From: Aphis gossypii
Taxonomy: Eukaryota; Arthropoda; Insecta; Hemiptera; Aphididae
Direction: 5' to 3'
NCBI RefSeq assembly: GCF_020184175.1
Contig: NC_065533.1
Coordinates: 20,916,695-20,980,694 of the forward strand
DNA: 64,000 nucleotides
In this document: positions 38,201-50,699 of the stretch, in pieces
How the letters are laid out: every line of letters begins with the position of its first letter
Position numbering within the stretch: position 1 is the stretch's first letter
Notes under the pieces: model-generated
Seen by the model: the letters and a program-made list of their open reading frames with translations, nothing else
Databases searched by the model: none
What the model was told of the DNA's origin: nothing
Position numbers and translations under genes: made by a program

Positions 38201-38424
38201 AAGGTTAGTTGAATTTATTTGTAAAATTTACTTGTGATCAACTTATTTCTGAATGTGTGTAGGTTAGGTACATCATGGACCGTTAACATACGATTTTTTC
38301 TATATTTTTAAATGTAATTATGTTGAATATTGGATTTTATATCCTTGCATATTTTTACTTAGAATCAAAACTACAGATGTTATTCAATTAACCATAATAT
38401 TTGGTTGTACCTGTTAGCTGTAAA

Positions 38425-39753
38425 TCAATTATATTTACAAATTTTCGTGATTTTGACATATTTCGTAAAAATTTAAACTATAAATGCTTATAAAAAAAAA
38501 TTGTGGCAAGCGATTTTGATTTACTGCAATAAGAACAGATCATAAAGAACCTTGTGTTAAATTTTCAAGGGTTTATGGTCATCCATATTTTTTTATCGAT
38601 ACTTCAAAAAAATATTCTCATATAAATCGAAAATTTCAGATGTCTATAAATAGTACAAAAAAACTTAATTTGAAATTTTAACTGTACATAGATAAAACTA
38701 ATACAAACATTTGGTGAAAAATTCAAATATTTACAGTGATGAGCTGTTCAATTATTATCATATAAAAAAATCGATTTGGTCGAAAACTGTTTTGCGTAAA
38801 AATTTCCGTTTTCTGTCACTTTTTTTTTGTTTTTCTCGATTTTTTTGAAAACTGTTGGAAAATGTTTACTTTTGACCTCTACAATGCACCAAGAATATTC
38901 ACTTTGCCATCGGAAACCATCCTCGAATTATAGCATTCGTCCAATAATTATCCAGGTTTCTTATCTTTCTTAGTCTTATAGAAATCTTTAAATTTGGAAA
39001 TTTCTTTTTGGTTTTTTTTATAAATACCATAGTTAGATATACTTCCAGACATTTAAAATTAATAATAAAGAAAACATGATTAAATGGTGGATAATAAAGG
39101 AAAAGAGAGGATAATTTTAAATTAAAACAGGTAAGTAACATTCATGAGATGAAATAGAAGATTTATGTTCACTAAGAAAATTTTAAAATAAAAAATAGTA
39201 TAACTAAGAAGAACATGAATATAGTTTTAAAAAAGCTCAAATTTTTTGAAAATATTTCCATCTCTAGGTAAGGCTAATATAAGTAAACAACCTAAATTTC
39301 AAGTTTTTGCGAATGTTTTTAACTGAATTAAAACAAAAAAAAAAAAACTCCCAAAATTAAAATGCCTATAAATAGCTCAAAAATTGCTAAAAGTTTCCGA
39401 ACTTTAAATCGTAAGAAACAAAATCCAAAATACAACAAAAAAGGTCTCTTGTCATTTTTCATTAGAAGCAATAATTCTGATAGAAAACTTCGTTCATAAT
39501 TATTTAATAGTATAAAATCGTGAAATCGTACGTTTTTCCCCGTTAACCGCTTTTATTTCGAATACCGTTTCGAAAATCGTAAAATAACCTTTTTAAAGTA
39601 CCAGCTCAAGAACATTACCTTTCAGAAAAGATGTTACACTTGATACTTTTGAGCAAGTTTAAGAGGAGAAAAAGTGTTTCCAGAATAAAAAATAAAAAGA
39701 AATAAACATCATTGTAAAACCAATACATTCCTCTCTTCACTCAGAATCTAAAA
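38425..39753 (+). repeat. 5'-truncated copy of the dispersed repeat family (plus orientation)
   Basis: It begins in the ATATTTCGTAAAAATTTAAA block, includes TCGATTTGGTCGAAAACTG and GAAAACTGTTGGAAAATGTT, and ends TCACTCAGAATCTAAAACC, the same end as the copy at 26476-27954. About 300-400 bp near 39150-39500 are less similar and may be an insertion or a divergent internal segment. The 80-codon minus-strand frame at 38899-39141 lies inside and is not a gene. Confidence 0.75.
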
Positions 39754-40378
39754 CCATAAATGAAGAGCCTAGTAAAAAACTAGTCCGTAATTCATATCAT
39801 AAGAGTACTCGTATGCCTATCATCAATCTTTAAAAAAATCTTTTCATTGTAATTTAGGTGAGATGTGACAAACAAATTAAGACTACAAACTCCTCGTCAG
39901 AATTTTCCAATTTATAACGATCATTCAATCCACAACTGAATTATACTTAATAGATTAATTACTATATTTAAAATAAATATTCATATTAATTTAATTGAAG
40001 CAATTATAGTTCTTCAATATAATAAAATTCATGAAAACTATTGGATTAGTTCTGCACTCATCTCCAAATTATTCTCGCAGCTTAACTTTTTTGACACAAA
40101 TAAACATTTCTTTGTGCAGTTTACGTTACCGATCGTGGCATTTAGTTGTATTTAATTTTCTTTAATCTATCTTATTAAAATTAACCATCAAGGTTTGACA
40201 TTATTCTAGTCACTTATATTAATCATATCGAAAAATATATTATCGTAATATTTCAAACTGAAATAACTACTATTTGTAAACTTAAAATTCGTTTTTAATG
40301 TAAAACTGTTGAGTGTACATGTAGTATTTTCTGGTAGGTACCTATCGATTTCAACAATTATTGTACGTGACTACCAAA

Positions 40379-40552
40379 ATGGCAAAAGTGTTCTTAGTCA
40401 ACACAATTTTGTCTGCAGGTTTTTTGGTTAACACCGTGTTTTTCTTAGTGGTAGGTAGTCTCATTTACCATATTATTATTGGTGTTGAAAAATTTAAAAA
40501 TTGCATTTTACAATTCGATAATAACACAAATTTGTCTTTACTGATTTGTTGA
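40379..40552 (+). CDS. Candidate small ORF, 57-residue hydrophobic peptide
   Basis: The ATG at 40379 is in a good initiation context (CCAAAATGG). The predicted peptide starts MAKVFLVNTILSAGFLV and is hydrophobic over about residues 4-40, as for one or two membrane segments or an uncleaved signal. An AATAAA lies downstream near 40690. A possible splice donor (GTG|GTAGGT) after codon 24 means it could instead be the first exon of a spliced gene. No family is recognised. Short hydrophobic frames are common by chance in AT-rich DNA. Confidence 0.28.
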   Translation: MAKVFLVNTILSAGFLVNTVFFLVVGSLIYHIIIGVEKFKNCILQFDNNTNLSLLIC

Positions 40553-41627
40553 TAAAGAATTTTAATCAATGCTAAAGAAGCCTCCCAAAAACTTTGGTTC
40601 ATGTATTCATATTTCATATCATATATTATCTGGTACAATGTATGCCTTATGGAAATCTTTATTAAAAGGAGTCTTGAGTTCTAAAGTTTGAATAAAATTT
40701 AAACATTAATGAAAAATATTTATTGTAAAGAACTGAATAAGAAATCTTTATAAAGCTTCAAAAATGTAATAATGGGTAAAACTATGTTACCGTTTTAAAT
40801 AATAACCTAACAATTTTTTATACAACATATATAAAGAAAAAAACAGAATAGTTTATCCTTTCTACCCGCATGGCTCAAAAATAATTTTTAATTATTAAAA
40901 TATAAATGATCGTATTTGATAGTGGATTCATAGTCCATGGTACAACAATGCCATAGTAAACACGATTGAGCGTAGAATAGTTTATGCGACGTTGCCACAT
41001 TCACGTTGCCGCAGTTTTGTAATTTATTATTTTCACGCATTATTACACCCATGACTCATGAGTCGAGCCGAGTTTTATCGTCAGTGTTATCGATTATTAT
41101 CGACGTGTTAAACATAAGGGCATACATGAAGGATAATTATTAAGATACAGTTTCAAAATTATTATAGAAATAAGAAATATAATGTCGGTGTTCGATCATC
41201 TATAATAGTCGTGTTACATACAGTGTGTTTTATATTTTCATTTTATGTAGTTTCAATTTATTTTTAAATAAGGATCTAGACATTTTAAACATTATTTTAT
41301 CAGATGGATAAAATGGCAGCGGCCTAGGCGATTAGCGAAATTATACAAATATAATTAATTAATTGGAGATCAAAAAAAAAAAAAATAATCTTTTAAGATG
41401 TAGGCGTACCAATAATAAATGTTCAGCTATAATTTTCTCCTGAGTCATGTTTAGATAAACGTAATATGATTGAAACTTCTGGACATCCTATTTCGGTTTT
41501 ATTATTTTCATAACTATTATTATTTATTATCAAACAGATTTATGAAATATGAATCTATAGTATTATAAATAATTATAACAAATCATGTTTTTTTTTTGTT
41601 GACTTGTTATATTTTGTATTATTAAAA

Positions 41628-41837
41628 TTACCTACTCAAATAAATATTTTTGTATAATAATATAGGTAATAAAAAATTAAAAATGGCAACATAGCAGAGT
41701 TTTTTATACTCAATAGTGTAGGTTTTCTTTTGTACTTCGATTTCTTTTGATAATGCGCGGAATGCGCCGAAGAATTTGCTCAGTCGTGTCGTAAAAAAGG
41801 GTCTTTTATACTCAATCGTGCCGTTGCCCCATGCCAA
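41628..41837 (-). CDS. Doubtful ORF of up to 69 codons overlapping TATA-like repeats
   Basis: A minus-strand frame starting MAWGNGTIEYKRPFF is GC-richer than its surroundings and ends in a hydrophobic, AT-rich tail that looks non-coding. The same bases contain two copies of ATTGAGTATAAAA, each with a TATA box, so this may be a promoter and not a protein gene. No homology is recognised. Confidence 0.2.
   Translation of the reverse strand: MAWGNGTIEYKRPFFTTRLSKFFGAFRALSKEIEVQKKTYTIEYKKLCYVAIFNFLLPILLYKNIYLSR
41702..41816 (-). promoter_or_regulatory. Two TATA-containing direct repeats, possible core promoter
   Basis: On the minus strand ATTGAGTATAAAA occurs at 41804-41816 and again at 41702-41714, 102 bp apart; the upstream copy continues as TATAAAAG. 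This is the best TATA-like signal seen in the window. No supported gene lies directly downstream on the minus strand. Confidence 0.35.
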
Positions 41838-44373
41838 GCTATTTATGTATTCTGTCTGCAGTCATTGTTCGATCAGTGGTATTTTATTCGTTTCCGAACA
41901 CAAAATATAACCACATTGAGTTCTCCGAGACGAAAGTAGTCGTACCCACCCTATTTCCCATCACTTGACTGGCAATACAGAATTACGTAATTTTATTGTG
42001 ATCACTGCATATACATTTTATTATGCATGATGTAACAAACGATATTTTTAAGCTCGAGATGTGTCCAATGTCCATACTCCGTACCTATACCGTCTCTACC
42101 GATAATTATTGGATAAGGCTCTGTATTATTACTATGTTTAGCCTATAATTCGAGATTACCAAAGTACTCTCCGACATAAAATAAGTATGCAGTAGGCCGG
42201 TACATATAATATTAGGTAACAGAACAAATATTCCTTTTACAAAAAAATCTCAATACAAACGATATTAAAATTCGATTTACATAAATGTAACAAATAACAA
42301 CAATAGTTGCATATAATAATTATTACAAACACTTAATTAGTTTATTAATTAGATATATAGCTAAATGTATTTTATATTATGGAAAAATAGTTACAAGGTC
42401 ATTATTATTTATAAATTCATTGGAAAAATACTGTCGTATGTGTACGGTTCTCCGAGTGTCTTCAATAATGTTTAAAAATATAAGTACCTGTTTGTTGTAA
42501 TGATTTCAACAAGACCTTCACTATGGTTTTCCCGTATATTTTGGCCGCTTTTAAATCCGTACATGCATTTATATTAATATGTTCTTGTGGTTTTAAGATA
42601 AATATATACATAATAATATAACAAATCGTCATACAATTGATGTAAGCGCACTCGCAAATGACCTAAAATGTATTCATTTTAAAATACTTATTTACTGCCT
42701 TAGATAGCTAGGTACCTCGTACCTATACAGTATACGTTTAAAGTTCATAATATTTTGTTTCATAATTTATTATGTCTCCTTCAAGCTTCAATTCTCCGTC
42801 TCAAATTTGAACTTACATTCCATTAAATATTTGTATAATATCATATCACATAAATCATTTACCGATTTATTCACACATCGTTTTAATCTATCTACCTCAG
42901 TACAAGTGAATCATTTTTCAATTCGATTTTTACTCGAAATCAAACGATTACGAAATTTTTTACAGCTGTCCAATTATATCTAGGATCTTTTAATTACATC
43001 AATCCTAATAGACTATTAGCTTGTTGAAAGACCACTTAATTTTTAAAGTAGTTGTGAAATTTTTGTTTACTATCAAAAATAGGTTTATGATGAAAAATAT
43101 TTATGTAAGCACAGTAGAACATCTATATTTCACAACTCTCTAAATAACAAAATATTTAATGGAAATTTTCATTCCAAAACGGTTCTATTTGCCGAATTAA
43201 TTTTGAGTTATTTTTCTACAACAAATCAAAAAAATTATTTTATTGTTATATATTTATAAAGTTTGCAGGCAATGTCAATCCGGCATGATATTATATGAGA
43301 ATAAGAGTACCTACAAATGACCGAGCGTAATTATATCTCGTCAAGTTGTATTACCTTGGATTGTATTAGTAGGCACATTAGATTAGAACAATTATTGTTA
43401 ATGATGTTATAATATGTAAGAGATTACCAGTGGCGTAAATGCGGGGATGCAGGGAATGCGGCTACATTCATACAATGCGTGATTAAAATATACTATAATA
43501 ATAATATTTTATTTTACTATGTATGTTTTCTTAGTTTTTAGAGCATTTTTCACAATTTGTTCATAAAATGAACGAAAATTGTTGCGATTAACAAGAGACT
43601 TTCTGCAAACTGCCGACGGTACAAACAATAAATAATATATTTATATAGGATGACAATAGTTATCGTCGATAACAATTTTATCATAGCTAGACCTCGATAA
43701 GTATAATTACTGAATTAGTAATCAATTATAGTAGGTACGTATTTTTTTTCTAATTTTTAACTTTTTAAGGTATAATAAATACAATTAAGGTTTTTAGGTC
43801 TTTAAAATCTCAGTCCTAATAATAACTATCATTACCCATATCTTTATTATACTTATTATTATTATATTATCAATTATATTGAAACGATTATCAGTATGTG
43901 TTCGACTGCCAATCGTTACATAAATAAAAGGTAACACCTAAAAACAGCAGTCTATATTATTATATTAAAGGTGGGACGTTGTACGTCAGGACTTTTTTTT
44001 CCAATGCTATACGTTTTGTAGTTTTCCAATATTAACAATAATTTTTTGGAAGACTCATTAATTTGGAGTTACAAAAATGTCGCGGAGACTGTGCATTCAC
44101 CTTTGATATTATTGTTGTTTTTCAGTGGTAGTAATAATAATTAATAAAATATGTTTCTTACATATTGAATTATACCTACACCACTCACCGCAGTGACAAG
44201 TTACAAGTATCCATATCTTTTGGATCTCGGACACAAGCGCATTTCTATTTTCTAAGAAAATTTTTCTTTCTAATATCCGAATATTAAGTAAAATAATAAT
44301 TAAAATACGTTTCGAGTTTATATGTGCGTATCATATTCATATCTATATAAGTATTTAAATGCATAGATTTATA

Positions 44374-44643
44374 TCAATTAAAAGGTAATAACAATGTGCG
44401 GGGATTTTCGTTATTTATTTTTTTTGCAACAGGTAACATTTGATTTAAAATCTGTTCCCAGGCGGGATATTTATAAATAAGGCTACTCGAAGACAAAGTA
44501 GATTTGAACTGCCAAAGTAGTTTCAATATAACAGAAGTGAAATCATTTTCAATTTTTTTTTTTTTTGACTTAGTTAATAAATACCAACTGAAAATTATTA
44601 ATGACTGGATAAGTATTGTGAAATTAAAAACATAATTATTCAT
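44374..44643 (-). CDS. Candidate small protein, 89 residues, one membrane segment
   Basis: From ATG 44643 the frame encodes a hydrophobic stretch (about residues 5-24), a KSKKKK cluster, and then a helical, less biased part including PAWEQILNQMLPVAKK. The second half has a more protein-like composition than the surrounding DNA. The start context is weak and a poly-A tract encodes the lysine cluster. It could be part of a decayed mobile-element gene. No family is recognised. Confidence 0.25.
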   Translation of the reverse strand: MNNYVFNFTILIQSLIIFSWYLLTKSKKKKIENDFTSVILKLLWQFKSTLSSSSLIYKYPAWEQILNQMLPVAKKINNENPRTLLLPFN

Positions 44644-46166
44644 ACAGTGATTACTGATTAGCAAACAGTATTAATAAGAAAATCAATGTCTCTAATTCAA
44701 AATATTTAAGAAGTATAGATATAAGTGTTTATATTTAATTCCTAATGTCTATTGCTAAAGTCCAGAACAACAATAAATATTATAGTGAAATAAATACAAT
44801 TATAATTACAGTGTCAATAAAGACAAAATGTGTGGTTTTACAACTACCATCAGATTTAAAGTATTTATGTAAGATATTAATGCATATCTACCGTTGATAG
44901 TTCTGCTAAAACTTTGTAAGATTAAAATCTGTTAACATTTACTCCTTCATGTTTGACTGATGTCTAGTATTATCCAAAATTTGATTTAAACAGGTGTATA
45001 AAAAATCTAAGAAAATTTATTCTAAAATCTAAGTTCCACTTAAAGTAGATATCATCTATATATTATAATTTAATTTAATAAATAAGAAACAATTGACACT
45101 GTTTGGTTTTCACATTCTCGTGCTGTACCTTGAAGATTAGGTATAAATATTAAATTAATGTTTGAAATCAACAAGATTTTCATATTAATTATCTATAAAA
45201 CAAATAAATATTTGATTTGACTTAAACATGACTACTGGTATCTCCAAGGTGTAGCAATCTCCACGCATGATTAACTCGACGTATTGACAATAGTAAATGA
45301 ATACGTGTGCACTAGGCAAAATTAGTTTTATATGAGAATTTAAATGATGAAATCATTGATTAAATTAACTATTACATACAATAAAAGACATGTCAGATGA
45401 ACAGTTATAACAAATGTATATAAATAATTATATTTCATTTAAGCTCTACAAGCTTTTATAGATGCAATGTATCGAAGAACTATAAACTATAAATATATAA
45501 AGCATCTTCAAATATTGAATCATTAAAATCGTTTTTATTGAATGTTTCTAAAATAACAATCTTAATTAATGATTAATGGATGTTATTAATGAACAATTTT
45601 AGTCTTATACATTATTAATAACAAAAAATTTGGATTATATAATGAAAGAAATAGCTAACTTATAATAGTAATAGGAGTAAATATTTAATACAAAATAATA
45701 GTTAGTAGTAAATAATAATAAATACATATTAAATAAAATAAAACATATTAGCAAGTTTTCATTCCTACAATGATGAAATACACTTTTAAATGATTAAGCA
45801 TTTAATAAATTATATAAATTGATTATAATGAGAATTAAGTATTTATAAAACAGTTTTAATTATTTGTCCATTTTTACAATATATACAAGCTTAATTATAA
45901 AATAAATAAAATTGTTATATTAATAACATATATCAGATTATAGAAAGCATAATTTAATAAATAAATTATGTAAAATTATAGAAGGTGAAATAATAATAAA
46001 ATTATTTAGTTTTAAAATTTAAAAGGCTATTTACCGAAAAACTTAACTACATCTACATTAAATCAAATTAATTTCTAGTAACAAAACTAACATTTTAAAA
46101 TCTTTTATAATTATACATAGTTAAAATAAAAATGGTGTCACCTTGTGTATACATATATAAATAATC

Positions 46167-46889
46167 TTAATTCTGTTTTTTTTTAATTTTACAATTAAAA
46201 GGGCATTTAAAACGACATGTTAATCCAAGTGTTCGCAGAAATTTAACTTCTTCATTAATATCACATAATTGAATAGCTAACATATTAAATGTGTTGTTTG
46301 GAAATTTATCAAAAATTATTTGATCTAATTGTTTTCTTTCTTCTGTTTGAAGCTTGATTGTCTTTCCACGTGTAATTCGTGCATCGGACGTTTGACTAGT
46401 TACTGAATGATCACATGTTTTAGCTTTTAAAATTCTTTTATTCTTAAAAGAGGTTGATGTTATACTTTTCTGTTTCAATTTTTTTGTAGCAGTTAACATT
46501 TCACTCTTGTCTATCTTTGGTTCAAGCTTATTGTATATTTGAAGTTCATTTAATTGAATATAATCTTCTACTTTAGTATAATGCTTGTTATTATTTTGAT
46601 CATCAAATGTATCTCTATTGATTATTGATGGTGGTAATTTTGTAAGTAACACATATAAATGACGGTTGTCAAATATATGGTTATATTTCGAAGTTACCAA
46701 TTCATTTTTATTTTTAACACTTAGGTTACTAATATCATTTGAGCTAGTTTTAAGAAAAGATAATTTATTATTTATCTTTTCCTTTGAAATAGACTTCTTT
46801 TTAATTATATTTTTCGTTTTTGGAATTACAATTTTACCATTTCTTAATATTCTAGGCTTATAAGCTGATAAAGTCGTCGAATTTTTCAT
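46167..46889 (-). CDS. Uncharacterised lysine-rich protein, 240 residues
   Basis: One uninterrupted frame from ATG 46889 to TAA. Four codons further upstream are open only from TTG, and an in-frame TAA precedes them, so MKNSTTLSAYK is the likely start. The protein is strongly basic, with lysine-rich stretches in the first 60 residues (KNIIKKKSISKEK) and a probable nuclear localisation pattern. There is no signal peptide or membrane segment. The C-terminal 35 residues carry C209, C225, C229 and C233 (C-x15-C-x3-C-x3-C) followed by KIKKKQN, a possible small metal site. I recognise no family. The reading frame is far longer than chance in such DNA, so it is probably real, perhaps a lineage-restricted nuclear protein. 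Confidence 0.72.
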   Translation of the reverse strand: MKNSTTLSAYKPRILRNGKIVIPKTKNIIKKKSISKEKINNKLSFLKTSSNDISNLSVKNKNELVTSKYNHIFDNRHLYVLLTKLPPSIINRDTFDDQNNNKHYTKVEDYIQLNELQIYNKLEPKIDKSEMLTATKKLKQKSITSTSFKNKRILKAKTCDHSVTSQTSDARITRGKTIKLQTEERKQLDQIIFDKFPNNTFNMLAIQLCDINEEVKFLRTLGLTCRFKCPFNCKIKKKQN

Positions 46890-48482
46890 TGATATGATCA
46901 ATTTAACGTATTTCGAAAAAGAAAAAATTTACTATTTGTTGACTGTATAAATTTGATACTAATTTTCTTTGTTCACTAGCATAAAAACCTAAAACAAAAA
47001 TATAAAATAAACAATTAGTAAATTATATTATTTGATATGTAATTAAAATTTTTAAAAAAATAAGAGGTTAAGAAGTCATTTAAAACTCTTTCAGATAATA
47101 GGTATAAACTAAATATTAAATCAGAAATGTTATTTTTAATTGCAAACATTATTCACAAAAATAGAAGTAAATAATAAAGTAGAGTTAGAGTTTACATAAA
47201 TAGGTAGTTGACCTAGGTACAAAGTATTTAAAAAATTCTTTATATAATTATCTTTTGTGCCTGTCTTTATCAATAAATTTTAAGAGATTAAATGAAACAA
47301 TATTACTTAAATAATATAATATAGAACATTATTCGTATAGGTAATTTTTTTTGTATAACTTTGTAAAATATTATAATTTATAATTAAAAATGCAAAATCT
47401 TTAAATCAATATAAATCAGTTACATTATATATGGCAATTAACTAAAATTTATAATTATTAAAAAAAAGAATATTATTGTACAACTTATAAAAGTTTATCT
47501 CTCCCATTTTAATTAAAATTACTCACCTATAAAAGTAAATTTAATGTTTTTCAATATATTACATACAAATTAAAAATATAGTAATTGGAAAAGTATTTCA
47601 ATATTCAATATTTTAGTCAGTAAACAATTGATAATTAATAAAAACATTTATTATTATAATATTCAACATATTCTGATTATATCCTGAAGACATAATATTT
47701 AACATCACTTCATAAAGATTCTATAGGTACAGTACAATTGAGTTATATATTATTTTTTACCTCTAACCAAAAGCATAATAATTTAGTTCTAAAACCAATG
47801 TTAACTAATTAACGTAATTGTTAAGAATACAAAATTATGCATGATGAAAACATTTTTATTATACCTGTACTTCGATTCAGCCGTCATCTATGAATAAACT
47901 GAAAACTTTTTTAACTTTGGATTAAATTTAATCCATAGAAGTTTTTTTTATTTAGGTACTATTTCTTAAAACTAGTTTACCGTTTTTTTTTATTTTTTTA
48001 TAGCATGTTTTTAATTAAATAAATAGAATTCCTTATGTGAATAAATCTATACGTCTTAATGATACGTCTGAACAAAATCTGTGTTAATTCCACGGAATTA
48101 AATTACGTAATACACATAATACGTTTGGGTTAGGTTAACGTCGACGATACACCCGTTTCGGGGTGAATAGTAAATTAGATATGATTTTACCGTAAAGCCA
48201 TTTAAATTATTAATATTATTATTATTATTATTATTATTAGTATTAGTAAGTACAAAATGATTAACCTGTTAGGTTTCGTTTGCCAGCCGTAGTCGTATTC
48301 GAAGTGGAAAACTCGCAGAATGGAAACGATCGTGGTCGGAATGAAAAACACGTGTTTTGATCAAACACAAGTTTCGCGGATATCGACTAATCGTCTTATT
48401 CAATTGGATTACAATCCAATCGCCGATATATATAAGTCGAATATCGCCGGAATGTGTAAAACGTATACGGGTGTAACTCACT
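46890..48482 (-). promoter_or_regulatory. Proposed spliced 5' leader of the lysine-rich protein gene
   Basis: An acceptor TTTTGTTTTAG precedes position 46988, so the coding exon has about 99 nt of leader containing a 7-codon upstream ORF (ATGCTAGTG...TAG). Upstream, a small exon-like piece at 47865-47898 (acceptor TTTTCAG, donor CAG|GTATAA) and a strong donor CACAA|GTGAGT ending at 48482 fit a leader spliced from the CpG-richer patch. Inferred from splice motifs only. Confidence 0.35.
48206..48247. repeat. ATT trinucleotide microsatellite
   Basis: About 11-12 near-perfect ATT units with minor interruptions (TAATATT at the left, TTAGTATTAG at the right). Confidence 0.85.
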
Positions 48483-48960
48483 TGTGACTAGTGCAACGTT
48501 ACCTCCAGCGATTGAACGTGATGACGAAATGTACAAATGACAACGTCTGAACAGAACAATGAACAGGGTATGACGAGAGCAAATCAATGAATTGAAGGCA
48601 CGTCCGCCGCAAACAAACTCAGCACTCCAAATAATTAGTAGCAGACCAATCGTCGGGGCGTCAAACGTCGTCACACAGTCGTAGTGTTACCACTACCGCT
48701 ACTAACCTAGCGGCGCAGTTTAGCAAACTTGACGACACGTCGTGGGACGGTATATCGATAAATAATCGTTGTTGGGACGGACGATAATCGTTGTTGGGAC
48801 GTCGTCCCAAAAACAACAATGGGGATTCCGAGAATTTCAAATAGCGTACGCTCGAACAAACAGACGATAATATTGTTAGTGGTCGAAAATCTTCGATGTC
48901 GATTCGATGCTCGGAACCATAGACGGAAAACTATTCGAATCGGACCCTTCAAAAACTGCT
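48250..48960 (-). promoter_or_regulatory. CpG-richer promoter patch upstream of the lysine-rich protein gene
   Basis: Composition changes abruptly to CpG-containing DNA (for example GTCGTCACACAGTCGTAGTG near 48666) in otherwise AT-rich sequence. Three overlapping minus-strand frames of 70-92 codons here begin at non-ATG codons or lack protein character and are treated as side effects. The downstream donor at 48480-48481 supports transcription towards lower coordinates. The plus direction cannot be excluded. Confidence 0.45.
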
Positions 48961-49459
48961 AAAATAAATGTTCAGACACAAATTTCGTAAAATCAGAGAA
49001 CCAAACATTATTCTATCGAAAAATTCGTTAATCGTCAACGACCTAAATAATACCTAACAAGTAATACACGCCCTGTAAGAGATGATAGCACGATAGTCAT
49101 GTTTCATGTTTATGTTATTGATAGAATTCTATTTGATAGTTGATCGCTTAAAATTAATTTACTGATCAGTATCGGAAGAATTTACAAATTAGCAATCCTA
49201 TATTATTCAGTTTTTTCAGCATTCTTAGCCATCTAATCGCAAAAATATAACCACACAAAAAATAATATCAAGTAGGTAATAATACGTTTAAAAAAAATAA
49301 AAATAAAAAAACTAATATATTTAATGGAATATCTGATAAATATTAATAATTTACTAAAACAAACATTTTAAATATTTTGAAAATGTTATTTATTTATATG
49401 AGTAACTATTAATAATTAACTTATTATTTTAATTCAAATAATAATAATAATAAAACCTT

Positions 49460-49800
49460 GTTTTCCACAAGAGGAAATTTCTCCAATACGGGGAAGAAAA
49501 ATGTATAGTTTCATCCAAATCAGACATGATACTGACTTAGCCTCATAACCTCATAGGTATTAACTGGTGTTCTTTTATATTTTTTAATACACAAACTGTT
49601 AACATTTTCTAACAGGGAATTACTTTGAATATAACATCCAGTCTTTTGAACTACATAAAAAATAGACTATACTCCAATCATTGGTCTGATTTTTCAGTGA
49701 TGGTGATAATCTTGTAACCATCAACTGTACATCTACTTTCATTCCTTCATCAATTTATAATATACCATTAGCTTCAGTCAATATTATGAGAAAATTTCAA
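49460..49800 (-). pseudogene. Possible decayed coding remnant of unknown origin
   Basis: The minus strand holds two protein-like stretches. One includes DEGMKVDVQLMVTRLSPSL and continues for about 44 codons after a stop. The other begins MSDLDETIHFSSPYWRN. They are in different frames and separated by stops. The residue mix is more protein-like than the surroundings, which suggests a broken mobile-element or host gene fragment. No family is recognised. Confidence 0.3.
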
Positions 49801-50192
49801 TAAAACATTAGCACCTAATTATTAAATATATTTCTAACTAAGATAATTAAGCAAAACACTTTTTTATTTAATTTTTATGAGTTCTATGAGTATAGTATTA
49901 AAGAGTTGTGCTGTTTATGATAATTTATTATACATTTTACTGTATTAAAGTAAAAAATCTTCAATGTGTTAACTATAAATAATTTTTTTTTTAACTTTTA
50001 ATAATATATCTTACCATAACAATTATGAGTTATTATTTTAAAGTATAATTAAGGATGACATGGAGTTACAATTATTCTCCTGATAATATTAAAAGGAGCA
50101 AAAAATCAAAATCGCTTCAAATCATCCTTAATAAAATTCATTTTGAAATCACTTTTTAGGTTTTGATTGGTATTTGGTCGGATGGTCATAAA

Positions 50193-50699
50193 CATGGTTG
50201 GGATCTTATAGTGTTTGCATATTTCTAATGAAATGCTTAAAAAATAGCAGAGTAAGCTAAAAATGTGTTTCATGTTTCATGATACAGATAATTCAAATTA
50301 AAAATTTTGTTTTGCATATTTTGTGATTTTTTAAATTTTTAGTGCTTTGTTATCTGTTTTTTGAATCTAAATTGGCCTCATTTTATGAAATTATATTTTA
50401 CCAAAACGTGGTTTTAGATTTTTGCAAACCGAATTATCAAGTAAATTGTAAATGTATAGATTAAGTAAATAGGCCGATTACGCTGATACAATGCCGTACA
50501 ATTACAGCGATAATATTAATCTATAGGTATAATACACAATTATGATGATTTCAAATTAGGTATTTGGGTCTATTTTTTAATATCTGCTTATTTTATCGAT
50601 TTCCTTTTTTGCATGTTTTTAGTGCATATTTAGCGATATTTTAAGTCATATTATAGCGCATATTTATGCAATTTTAAGTGCTATAAAATCCCAACCCTG
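50193..50699. mobile_element. hAT-type non-autonomous element, 507 bp
   Basis: The terminal inverted repeats are CATGGTTGGGATCTTATAG and CAGGGTTGGGATTTTATAG (17 of 19 identical). An exact 8-bp target duplication GTCATAAA flanks them (50185-50192, 50700-50707). The interior is AT-rich with no meaningful open frame, so it would depend on a transposase supplied elsewhere. Confidence 0.9.

Larger units (their letters stand above)
30490..40320. other. Long AT-rich intergenic region without a supported gene
   Basis: The only identified contents are repeat copies (33880-34700, 35140-35265, 38425-39753), a possible inverted-end element at 32677-32883, and a moderately GC-richer stretch at 31066-31230 that resembles degraded coding DNA but has no reliable frame. 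Open frames here are short and of low-complexity composition. Confidence 0.5.

Noticed and set aside
38899..39141. 80-codon minus-strand frame
   Set aside because: It lies within a truncated repeat copy and shows no conserved counterpart in other copies.
46666..46863. 65-codon plus-strand frame opposite the lysine-rich gene
   Set aside because: Antisense shadow of the long minus-strand frame; hydrophobic residues arise from reverse-complemented lysine codons.
48269..48952. Three minus-strand frames of 70-92 codons in the CpG-richer patch
   Set aside because: They overlap in different frames, begin at non-ATG codons, and lack domain character; better explained as promoter/leader sequence.
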